Source of the DNA: Physcomitrium patens
Lineage: Eukaryota; Streptophyta; Bryopsida; Funariales; Funariaceae
DNA length: 64,000 nt
NCBI RefSeq assembly: GCF_000002425.4
Contig: NC_037269.1
Coordinates: 12,301,290 to 12,365,289 of the forward strand
Direction of reading: 5' to 3'
The notes below the pieces were generated by a model. The model saw only the letters and a program-made list of their open reading frames with translations, was not told the DNA's origin and searched no databases. Within the stretch, counting starts at the first letter, position 1. Every line of letters begins with the position of its first letter. A program made the position numbers and the translations under genes. Below, one piece after another: positions 1 through 10,455 of this stretch.

Positions 1-1237
1 AACTATGAAGTTTATGTCAGGTCTTCTAACATTTGAGAGAGATAAAAGACTTTCAATAAGTCTTCAATATTTGATTTCATCAACCAATTTACCTCCCATT
101 TTATTTTGAAGTTTTAATCCTTCATTCATTGAAGTTGCATAAGAGTTGCAATTGGACAGCTCAAATTTGTCAAGAACAATATTCACATAATTTTTCTAAT
201 GCACAATTATATTATGTTCAAAATGTTCAAACTCTACACCCAAATAAGTTTGAACCTTTTCAATACTTGTTATTTTAAATTCTACTTGTAATTATTTTTC
301 AACTTCAATTATTTCTTTTGTATCATTTTTATAATAATTAAATCATCAATATATAAAATTAAAAGAATGTAAAAGTTTTGATGATAAGAAATATAAAGGT
401 TTGAATCTGCAATTGATTTTTTTAATAAAATCTTTTGTAGATACTCATCAATTCTTCCATACTTAGCATGAAAAAACTTTTAAAGGCCATACATAGCTCA
501 TTTGAGTCTTCACACCTTTTTATTATTTTTTTATTCTTCAAATTTAAGTAATATTCTCATATATATCTCTTTTTTTTAGAATATCATTTTAAAAAGTAAT
601 TTTAACATCATATTGTTTTATTTTCCATTTGTAAGATGTTGTGACTATTCTAATAATATTCCATCTTATAATAGAAGTGAAGATTTCAAAAAAATCTTCT
701 CCCTCTTGATATTCAAAGCCACAAGCAACTTATTGAGATTTATATTTTTTTAATTTTATCTTCTATTCTAATCTTTCTTTTGAAAATCTACTTGTATATG
801 TTGAATTTCTTTTTTATTGGTAAATCATATATTTCTCATATATTGTTTCTATTAATGCTTTTGATTTCTTGTTCTATAGTCTCTTTCCACTTCTTATTTT
901 TGCATGCTTCAATGTCTTCTAATTCTTTATTTTAAATTTCTTGTTCTTCTATTGAGCTTACATCATCTTCTTTTGAATTGTTTATTAATCTTCAGAATAT
1001 ATCTTTAGATTCTTCTTCATTGTGATTTGTTTCAATATTTTGATAACCAATCTTGGATTCATCAAAAATTATATTTTTATTAATAATGATCTTTCTTTTT
1101 GTAGGATCATAAATACAATATGCTTGCTACTGAAGTCATAGCTAATGAATATGCATTTTTTTGTCTTACTTTCAAGCTTTGATTTTTGTTTTTTCAAAAA
1201 ATAAAGATAAGTGATACAACAAAAAATCTTTCAAGTG

Positions 1238-1594
1238 TTATATTTTAGGTTTTTTTTTGTAGTATAATTTAAAAGAATACTTTTTATTATTATCACTTAT
1301 AGGATATAGATTCACTAGGTAGTTTATAGTATTAAATCCTTCAAGCCATAGATTAGATGGTAACTTATTGTCATATAAAAGACTTCTGCCTTTTTCTACA
1401 ATTATTTTGTTGTGCCTCTCAACATCATTTTGTTGAGAAGTTAGTACTTGTGTTAACCATCTTCTTATTCCATTCTTCTCACAAAAGTCTTGAAACTTTT
1501 GTAATAAAAATTCTCTACTTTTATTTTTTTTCAAAGACAATAACTTTTGACATGTTTCCTTTTCTACTTGTATTTTAAATATGCAAAACTTCAA
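1238..1594 (-). pseudogene. Copia integrase core fragment
   Basis: The longest open piece of the copia element, about 118 codons on the minus strand. It carries the end of the integrase catalytic core: a GIRRWLTQVLTSQQN segment followed by VERHNKIIVEKGRSLL, then LPSNLWLEGFNTINYLVN. In plant copia integrases the corresponding stretch reads roughly QQNGVVERKNR and supplies the last acidic residue of the D,D,E triad. Here the N-G-V is changed to N-D-V and one residue is missing. Upstream integrase sequence in the same orientation (to about 2000) is broken by stops and frameshifts. It is a fossil, not a gene. Confidence 0.8.
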
Positions 1595-3378
1595 AAAAAA
1601 ACTTCTTCTTTGGACCTTAGAAAGTAAATCTAATTCCTTTTAGAGTAATTATCAATAAATACAATAAAGTATTTTTTCCCATTTAATGATGGTTTAAATA
1701 TAGATCCTACTAGGTTAGCATAGATTAGTTGTAGAACCTTCTTGGATCTATTGATACTATACTTAGAAAATTTCTTCCTATATTGATAACTAGTAGCACA
1801 TGTTTTACATACTTCTATGGAAATAACTTCAATATAAAGTAATCTTTTGACTCTTCTAATTACACAAAGTTGTTTTAAACTTAAATATGATATATGCCCA
1901 AGTCAATTATGCCATAGCTTAGATTTTTCTATGATGGTAGAATTCACCTTAGGCATAGCTTGATTAAGATGATATAATTTATTTTTTGGTTCTTGATATC
2001 CAATAACGATAACATATTATTTTCTTTTTTTTATCTATAATCCAATATTTATTAAGTAAAAATATAACAATGTTGCCTTCATCTGCAAGAAAGTCTATTG
2101 ACAATAAATTCTTCTTTAGTGAAGGTACAAATAGTACATTGTTCATCTTCTTTGACTTTCCATTGTTGGTTTCAATAAAACATGTCTCCTTGTCCAAATG
2201 TAGTATGTGGTTTTTCTACTACAACTTTGACTTTATGAAAGTGTGTTGATGTTTTGATTGATTTTAATGCCGATTTATTGCTTATAACATGTTCTAAGTC
2301 GCTACTATCAAAATACCAATTGGAATCTTATTTTCTTCCTTTCACAATTTCTATAAGATTAGCTTCAACATCCTTGAAAGTTTCCTCTTACTTAGAGTTA
2401 GAAGAAGTGTCTTTAGTTTCAATAATGCCAATAAGTATGTTAATATTTGATGGTGATTTTCTGAACTTACAATTCTTAGTTATATGGTTTGGCTTTTTGC
2501 AAACAAACAATAGATTGGACAAGCTTCTTCCTCAATTTGAGAATTTCTTATTATTCTTCTTTCTCTCAAGAAAGTTCATCTTTCTTTGCAAGATAAGTAA
2601 TTTGACCTTCTTCTTGTATATCTTGTATTGAATTCTCTTCTTGAAGTTTGTAAAGATAAAGCCTCACTTTCAAAATTGTCAATTGAGTTTGCTCTTAATT
2701 ATACCTTGTAAGCTTTTGAAATAAGTTTTGATGATATATTTTCAAAACTTGAAAATTGATCCATTGAGATTAGGTTGTATATCAAGCTATCAAAGAAAGA
2801 TGGTAAATCATTCAACATAGTTTACTTAAGAGTCTTAATTGGAACTTTTTCACCAAGTGGTGCAAGTTGGTTCTTGATTTCTTGTACAATCCTCAAGAAC
2901 TCTTCTATGGATGTAAACTTTTGAAACTTTAACATATTAACTTATAGTTAAGGTTGAATACTATAGTAGGGTCTCTACTTTTGTATTTTCACTGTAATGC
3001 CATCCATGCTTTTGTAAGGTCTTTGTGTTCTATCACTATATCCATAAGAATATCCTTTATATCAAAAGTGAGGATTTTGATAGCTTTTGATTTCATTTCT
3101 TATAGTTGTATTTCTAACAATGTGTGTCTATTATATGTGCATAGAAATACTATTAGAGTAAACTTAATAGAAAGGTCCCAAAAACTTTTAGCTTGCAAGA
3201 AAGTTTTCATCTTCAAGCTCTACATGTAATAATTCTTTTTTCCAACTAGTTTGTTGGCCTCATAACTTGCAAAGGATCACTTAACATCTTTAAACAAAGA
3301 CCATTCAACTCTTTATACTCAATGTATTTACTTCTCAAGCAACTCAAATCAAAGGTAACTCCTGTAAACTCTCAATGC

Positions 3379-3508
3379 TCGCTTTGATACCAAGTTTAAC
3401 TTTAACACATAAGAAAATGAAAGTTGTCTTTATTGTAACATAGAGATGGTGCATATACAATATAATTTGTTATATTTGAAGAACTTTTTGAATGATTTTA
3501 TTTCAACA
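3379..3508 (-). repeat. Copia primer-binding site and probable short 5' LTR
   Basis: On the minus strand a TGGTATCAAAGCGAGC stretch (3379-3394) matches the initiator-methionine tRNA primer site typical of plant copia elements, usually TGGTATCAGAGC. The LTR should lie just 5' of it, at higher coordinates. A TGTTGAAAT start at 3508 would give an LTR of only about 115 bp. The right-hand LTR boundary is a guess because the second LTR is outside the window and no clear target-site duplication was found. Confidence 0.5.
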
Positions 3509-3923
3509 ATCTGTTTGAGGTATGCTTCGAGCATAACGTCTTGATATTCTCTATGTACTTTGATACCCTTACTTCGTCCTCATATGAGAGGGTATTGGAG
3601 GGTCTCATGCCAGTAAGAGGGAAACCCTAGGCGCTCCCCTTTCATTCGCCAATAGATGCAACTTCTTCTGATGATGTTTAGAAGACGTCGATAATTACCA
3701 GAATTGTTTTCTGCAGTCTGGAGTTGGGGAGGTGGGTGCATCACAGAAATGTTTCGATAACTCTGATGACGCAACCAACCCCCGCAAGGTTGAGGTTTGT
3801 TGCATGAAAATTCAGCTTGGAAAGAAAAATTCGATAGAGAAGTCAACTAATCCCGACTAAGTTAAATAATCCCGAATAATTCATATAATCCCGACCAAGG
3901 CAAGCTCATTTCAATCCTTCATT
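3509..3923. other. Intergenic, no gene seen
   Basis: Composition rises from AT-rich to normal here, marking the edge of the copia element. A short minus-strand open frame (3580-3846) has no recognisable domain and is not called. The last part is the likely proximal promoter of the LEA_2 gene. Confidence 0.5.
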
Positions 3924-3934
3924 CTATATAAAAG
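3924..3934 (+). promoter_or_regulatory. TATA box of the LEA_2 gene
   Basis: A CTATATAAAAG motif lies about 50 bp before the first plausible ATG (3974). The spacing suits a plant core promoter reading right. No transcript evidence is available, so the link to the downstream gene is inferred from position. Confidence 0.45.
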
Positions 3935-4382
3935 ATACTTGCACAGAAGCTTCGCAGGTTCCAGTTGTCTGCTATGATGTTTCTCCCTCACGTTTGTCAA
4001 CAACAGTCGGTATCGACTGCATCCCACCAGCCGACTGTGAAGCTCGACGAATTCCGGTTTCAGGTACAGGATTGTAAGTCGAGCACAAATTGAGGAATGC
4101 TCTGCCCGTAGATTGACTTCTTTACTGACTAGCTAACACCTGCAGGCCTGCGCTTTGGCGATTTTGCAACCAGTTTTTGCACACACTTTGCAAAGTTCTG
4201 ATCGTTCCTCGCACGATGCAGTCTCCGGAGATAGTTGCAACATCACAGACTTGTGTGGAAAATCAGACTTATAACGTTAACGTCGATATTCTGCCGCCGG
4301 TCCGATGCCATGACAGCGTGACAAGTTGTCTAAATAAAACACTTCATTCGATTTTTTTTTCTTAGTAATCTTCCTTTCAACA

Positions 4383-4913
4383 GGTACCCTCTGGTGGTGG
4401 ACACTAATAATCGTAGATAGTTGCCACAATGAGCCAGTTATTTCGCTACAGACAGTGAGTATTCGCGACATAGCCGTCTACCAGAACACCACCGTTGGCG
4501 CCCGGGACTCCGAGTGGCTGGTGAGCAGCGACTTCAACCTGACGCTCTCGACAAGGAGTAACAACCCGGAGGCGAAATGCTTCGCCATGTTTCGGGAAAT
4601 GGTTGTGGCCGTCAGGTACAGGGGCGATCTCATTCTGAGACAAGAAGTATCAGTGGGATTCTCCTTGAAGCCGAAGGGGAAAAGGGTATTGTCGGTGGCG
4701 GTGAAGGGGGAGCAAGCCCCGCTGCGGCAACAGATAGGGCCGGTCCTGGAGGCAGAGTTGCGGAGCATGGCCGTTGTGGAGTTTTACTTCGACACTCGGT
4801 ACTTGATCGCGGACAGGAGTTCCAAGTGGAAACGCTTTGGGTGCCAGGTGAAGGCAACGACGCTGCAGACGAGCTCGGGGGCGGGCAGATTGCTGAGCCG
4901 TTTGACTAACTAG
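4383..4913 (+). CDS. LEA_2 / NDR1-HIN1-like domain protein, main exon
   Basis: The open frame begins after a pyrimidine-rich acceptor ending in TTTCAACAG and runs to TAG at 4913. It contains the LEA_2 fold signature: an SSDFNLTLSTRSNNPEAK strand pair, a following VAVRYRGD strand, and an FYFDTRYLIADR strand near the end. In the family these beta-sandwich proteins sit at the plasma membrane or in the cytosol and are linked to desiccation tolerance or defence. NHL members carry a membrane helix just before the domain. Only a short WWWTLIIV stretch is visible here and it is not a full helix. A candidate first exon is 3974-4063 (ATG to CAG before GT), but I could not join it to this exon with confidence. 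The N-terminus and start are therefore unresolved. Confidence 0.68.
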   Translation, partial: GTLWWWTLIIVDSCHNEPVISLQTVSIRDIAVYQNTTVGARDSEWLVSSDFNLTLSTRSNNPEAKCFAMFREMVVAVRYRGDLILRQEVSVGFSLKPKGKRVLSVAVKGEQAPLRQQIGPVLEAELRSMAVVEFYFDTRYLIADRSSKWKRFGCQVKATTLQTSSGAGRLLSRLTN

Positions 4914-5955
4914 TCACCAATGTGTTCTGGCTGGGTCGATCCCCTTCCCCTTGCTATTATGAGACCTCTGAGCCCGCGTATCATTTGCCGGATGATGTGA
5001 AGCGGCTACTTCCCGTGGTTGCCTTACTTTCGTGTTTTTTTCTCTTACCTTAAACTACTGGAGGCCCTGACTAAGATCCTTGCGGACTTGCTTGATTGCT
5101 CAGGCTCACCAATTAAACCTCCTCCGCTTGGGAATGCAACAGGTGACACGCGCTTGGAGGATGGCGAATGCACCAGTAGTATGTGGCCGAGGAGAAGCGA
5201 AGTGAACCAACTGAGGAAGTGCGTGATATTTGTTTCGGTCAAAGCCAGTGGTAACCGTTCTTTTGGATGCATTGAATGTTACTGAACTCTACTCTCCAAT
5301 TTGCACCTCTCCGTGCCAAACACGTTCAAGCAATTGGTCGCTGCAGACATTTGCGAGTACTTTGGATCGGGTATTTGGGTACTTCAAAGAACAGACACAG
5401 TGGTGAGAAATTGGGTCGAGAGAAGGAAAACAAATTATGCCAAGTTTCTATTTCCTCTAACTACATGGTAGAAAAATGTTTCAATGTATCAACTTCAAAG
5501 TTTCACTTTGTTGTGGCGTTTATAATACCTCCATCTCATGATAAATGCTTTAGAAAGGGTATTGCACGTTTGTAACTAAAACCATGGAGCAAAAGTCATA
5601 TACATTGAAGCCAGCTAGTTATTTCCAGTTAGATACTTTTCCTTTTAGGTTTGGTTTGTTATGCAAACTCAAGATGACGTAGCAGTGGAATTGCGGATGA
5701 AACCAACCCTTTTGTGCTTGTAAACATTTCTTGTGTTAAATATTGCCAATCTTGAATGGTTCATGAATTTAAACTGAGAACGAAAGGTTATAATTGCTTT
5801 GAAATAAATTACTAAAGTCGCTGCTTTCATTATGAGATATAATATCTAAACACCAGTTGGCCCACTGAGCAAATGATCTACTTACAACACGCCTGCCGAC
5901 CAACAAACAATGGGCATCGAATGTCAACAACGAGGCTGCAAGAGCCAAGCCAATG
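4914..5955. other. 3' flank of LEA_2 gene and intergenic, convergent with the next gene
   Basis: Normal composition, with only short unconvincing open frames (5019-5285, 5276-5575). The LEA_2 gene and the SNARE-tail gene converge here, so this probably holds both 3' untranslated regions. Nothing else was recognised. Confidence 0.5.
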
Positions 5956-8073
5956 CTATAGTTTGAACCATTTCTTATTTTCAGCCCTCTTAGCCAACTC
6001 CTCGGCTATGGATGCAAAATCTCCAGCTCCTTCTGCCAATTCTTCAGACTGCTTATCTAAGGCCTGCAAGTAGTAATTGCATTTACATGAGAATTCTAAA
6101 TTATATGCACCTGATGCAGCAATGAGATACAGCACAAATTCAGGAGAAAGATAATAAATTCTCCAAAATGGAAAATCACAAGCTTTAGAATACACATCTG
6201 TTCATAATGTTGGCGATTTCCAAACAACAGTTTTTGCAGATGTCCGATCCAAACTGACAAGAGCGTTCCATCCTAGATATTTCAAAACCCTTCCTTGATG
6301 AAACCAAGAATTACCTGGAGCTTTTCTTGGCGCTCAATCAACTTATCTTTGTTCATGGCAGCAATACTCGCAGTGTCCTGGACAGACAAAAATCACTATT
6401 TTATTAAGAATGAACAATATTATTAAATTTGTAGCTGCGTGTTGCAACAAAACATGACAAAAGATGACGAAGATGATGTTCAGAATCACGGGGATTCGTA
6501 AAACGAACTTGCTGGATAGTGTTCTTACTTGAAAGGGTTTTGGGTAATGTACACAAATTAGGCACATCCGACAAAATTTAAGTTTTCGGTTCCAGCCAAA
6601 GAAGCTCATTAATACCCCTTAACCTGATCAAAAGCTGCATTTCTACCTTTTCAACGCAGACATCTAGTTGAGAGAATTAGAACCGTTACCGTGTTAGGTT
6701 TATGCCCATATGCTAATTTTATTGAATCAGCAGATCGCAAACGAGGCGATATTTCGTTCTGCTTCTCATTGAGAAGTTGTGATCTGATCTCAGCGTCCTT
6801 GTTTTTCGCTTTGCCTACTGATACCCGTACCACATCCAATTGTATCATAGATCAGAAGCTAGAAAGTGACAATCAAGTAGTCCGTGAGTGATCTATTATA
6901 TTGATGGCAGAACTGTGTCGAATATGGCACCACCTCATCCTGTAAGCAGTAAAGAGAACAGAATTTCTAATTATCCCATTATTTTTGAATGATCTGCTCT
7001 TGCGTTATTCTGACCTTTGCAAGTGGATAGTACCTTTCAAACCTCGTTTCAACTTGTTGACAAGCTTTTCCTTCCTCTCCATGCTCGTCTTAGGCGAACT
7101 TGCATTAAGTTCATCAGAATCCCCCTCGGTGTCATCTGCAAAAATTGCAAGGACAGCAGTTAAGGCGTAAAAATTACAAACCTGGCTAAGGAAGCTTCGC
7201 GGCTTTCAAGACCATAACAGCTCACTTAAGCAAGCCTTACTGAAATGAAGGCCTGAGTTTAGATGATTCTTACTTGGGGTTTCGGTAGTCCTGTGTTCCT
7301 ACATTCACAATGTACACCGGAAATTAGGCAACAGGTGTACACAAGCTTGATTACCCCACTATTTACTTGCAACAGCTTCAGATTTGTACGTGATAACAGG
7401 TATGATACGATGAACCAAGAAGATATCAAGAGAATACATCAAATACACCTGCACTGCTACTGCAGTTTATCGCAGATGCTTCCCACACATCGGAATGAAG
7501 GGACACTTAAATGGTAGGAGGCGCAGGTAATTGGTGACTACTCGCATACAGTTATGAGAAATTACTACTGTGGAATCTGAAACGATTGGAAATAAGTAGA
7601 GGAAAAACTGCTGCACACCTCATATCCGTCTCGTAAAACTTAAATTGAAACTAACAGCTTTGAAAGAGTCAAATGCTGAGGACGGAATCGAAGTGCATAA
7701 TGAGCCACATATTGACTGTCTCAAATTGTATTTGCACCTTAACCAAGGTAATTCACAAGCTCCGTCTGCAACCGAATGATTGATCGAGACAGCATTGTCG
7801 TCCACGGATCGACAGAAAAAAAATAAAAAAATAAATAACCCAGGATTCTTCGGGGAAACACAAGCAATCACTACCGAACAATATAAAAAAGCAGGAATGA
7901 GAAGGAAGACCTCAGGAGAATGTTTCGCCTTATGAATTAGCCCCATGAGAGCTTTGCCGCCTTTTGTCGCAGCAATGTTGACTTTGTCCTGCATGATGAT
8001 TGACTGCCTTCCACCTCTCAGTCTTCTTTCAATCAAGTACCTCGTGATTCTTTCTGAGTAACCTCTTGACCCG
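5956..8073 (-). CDS. Short protein with tomosyn-type R-SNARE tail
   Basis: Spliced minus-strand gene. Exons supported by phase and family resemblance are 7034-7135, 6690-6817, 6315-6377 and 5956-6063. All use GT-AG introns and join in frame. The product ends in a heptad-rich SNARE helix starting at DKLIERQEKLQ, passing GAGDFASIAEELAKR, and closing at ENKKWFKL before TAG. This resembles the C-terminus of plant tomosyn/Lgl-like (STXBP5-like) proteins, including the RSADSIKLAYGHKP linker before it. An upstream exon, 7911-8073, fits as MQDKVNIAATKGGKALMGLIH; joining it needs a 22-nt microexon (7744-7765), which is tentative. An ATG at 7994 would give about 168 residues. The two WD40 propellers of full tomosyn are not seen in the 5' direction, where there is little room. 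The R-SNARE tail would compete for Q-SNARE bundles in vesicle fusion. The 5' end is not resolved. Confidence 0.62.
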
Positions 8074-10455
8074 CTAACATAACAATTGTTTACTCATCAG
8101 CCCCAAGTTTGTATGTAGCTTTATCCGGAAGCAAAAAGGAAATGTACCGAATACAGAGCACTTCAAAGCGTCCACGCCACGGCCTGAACGAAAGAAGAAG
8201 CTGAGCAGCACGAAATCATTCCAGTTTTAACAAACACCGAGCAATTCCTCTTACACTCGCGATGGCACCAGATCCAACAATGCGCCTCTTCTTCTGACAA
8301 ACCTCGCCTCTTCACAAATCCCACACAGATATTCTCACATCCCTCAATGCGAACATCCACTACATATCCCTCGCTCCATCACTTCACGTTTCTCATCCAT
8401 GACTCAAATCGCACAAACACGAACAAATACACAATTCAAGTAAAAACTCTACACTCGCTTCCATCTGCAGGAACACACGATCTTCCTGATCCACGAAAAA
8501 CGCACCACCTCTACCTCCTAAAACGACACAAGGCCACCTAATGACATCGACAACACACGCAAACTACAAACTCACGTACAACCAAGTCCCTTCAGACAAT
8601 GTACCTGATCTTCCCGAAACGCAGAGGGAAGAAAATAAAAAATAATAATAAAATAAAATAAAAATACCTAGTGAGGTCGATACTGCACCATAAAAATTGA
8701 GAGCACTCTCAATCTACTGCAATTGAGCGTCCTTCTTCAATCGCAATAGCATAAACACAATCCCGCAGACCTCGTTAAGGCGATCGGAAGCACACAACAC
8801 AACGGCGGACTCGGCTTCGGTGAAGATATTTGACCCCCCGCTCACGTATACCTTCACTGTTCCCTCAAATTGTCAAGCCATTCTGCGTGCTTGAGGGCTG
8901 AGGGGCCGTGATTCGACCCTCTGACCCCACTAGATCGGAGGGCTGGATAACAGCCACTTGTTGCCACCGGAGTGGGTGTGACCCGAGGCCGATTGATGAC
9001 GTATCCTAGGGTGTTTGTATTCACACGTGGGTCTCGAAAAAGAGTTATTGCGGGGAGGAGGAGAATGAATCCAAAAAGATGGTTTAGGTTATGCTACTAA
9101 TCCGGTGAATATGACACATGGTTGGTTTGGTTTGTATAATATCATCGCGTTCTAGAAAGGAAGAAGTTAATATTTCAAAATTAAAAAAAACTTGTGTCTT
9201 TTTTATTTTTAGGAAGCAGTCATTGCTAGAACCATGGAATTGAAGAAAATTTGAGATTTGATCCTCATCATTGATATTATAGTTGGTCAGTTTACAGTGT
9301 AGGTAATAGAACTATATATATATATATATATACTTAGTCAAATTTGGAATGAATTGTTACAATGCAGCCATAAAACAATTATCAACTATATCTAGTTTAC
9401 ACATTTAGTCGAAGTTAAAGGAAAATTCTATTTCATCTTTACCATCTTCTCCTCCTCTCCCCCTTCTGTAGTTCAACTGATTTTTTTTCAAGTGTGGAGA
9501 AACTCAGAAGTGTTTTTTTAAGAGGTTTTATTCAGACAATTATAAAACTTAAGTTAATTTAGAACAATTGAAGAGAAAAACTTCAATTTTCGTGTTGTTC
9601 TCCCTAGAGTCAGGTATGGAAAAAAGATGTACATTATTCACTTTGGTGAAAAGAACTCACTTTCAAGATAAAATAATAAAAAATTCAATGTAAACAATGA
9701 AATCAACAAATTGTGTTGTCAGGACCCCACTAACTGACCAGTTCTATTTTTTTCAGCACTGATTCTGGGATTTACTGTCTGCCCTGGATATCCATCATTT
9801 GGAACAGCATGGCTTTGAACAACAAAAGTCAGTGCATTGTATCCATTCTGTTAATTTAAACAAATAGAGCGCAAATTACCATGGGATCGCACGAATTCTA
9901 TGGTAAGAGTAACAGGGCCTACACAGGAACCCAAGATGATAGGGTTCTGCCAATGTGTGGGACATTTGTGGAGTAAAATGACGATAATTCTTACACTCAG
10001 TTACAGCCGTCATCGCAGAAACTTTTACATCTTAACCAAAACCATGATTCTACGACCTGAAGTGGATTCCTACTTATCTGTGACAAGATATGCTTGCAGT
10101 CAAAAACTGCACTTCACGTGCCACAATGAACACCAACATCAATGAAGAGCACTGGACGTTTTAATACACAGTAGATAAAATATGCTCTGCTTAAATTTGT
10201 CAGGGTCTCGCCAAACTATCTAATACCAGGATCAAACAAATGTACATGCTGTTTGACATCTGACAAGTATACTGCTTCAGAGAGTAGAAAAAATTGGACA
10301 CAACGATTTTACCTCACCAATACCTCCTGCTCACAAACTTGCTCCACACAATCACCTAGACCAATTCCTACATAAAAACAATTTCAGCTACAGTTGAATC
10401 GTTCATACAATAGTCTCTCCAGTTTTATCAGCTATTTCAACAATCTATCCTCCAT
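8074..10455. other. Probable 5' end and promoter of the SNARE-tail gene, then intergenic
   Basis: 8074-8850 has normal composition and may hold undetected 5' exons or leader of the SNARE-tail gene. An A/T-rich tract lies near 8634-8670. From about 9100 the sequence is AT-richer, with a (TA)n tract at 9311-9331. 9890-10455 returns to normal composition and is likely the 3' untranslated region of the galactosyltransferase gene. The plus-strand open frame 9900-10145 shows no domain. Confidence 0.45.

Larger units (their letters stand above)
1..3508 (-). mobile_element. Decayed Ty1/copia LTR retrotransposon, 3' part cut by window edge
   Basis: Read on the minus strand, the order is LTR, primer-binding site, gag, protease, integrase, reverse transcriptase, which is the copia order. 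A zinc-knuckle remnant (CKKPNHITKNC) lies near 2466-2515. The protease-to-integrase linker (VPSLKKNLLS) is at about 2110-2150. The pre-integrase LWHN-x-LGHIS motif is near 1885-1920, with TGA in place of the residue between N and L. The integrase motif FCEKNGIRRW...QQNDVERHN lies in 1238-1594. The reverse-transcriptase YIDD box is at about 337-357. No long reading frame survives, so it is inactive. It is much more AT-rich than the gene exons. The rest of the polymerase region and the far LTR lie left of the window. Confidence 0.87.
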
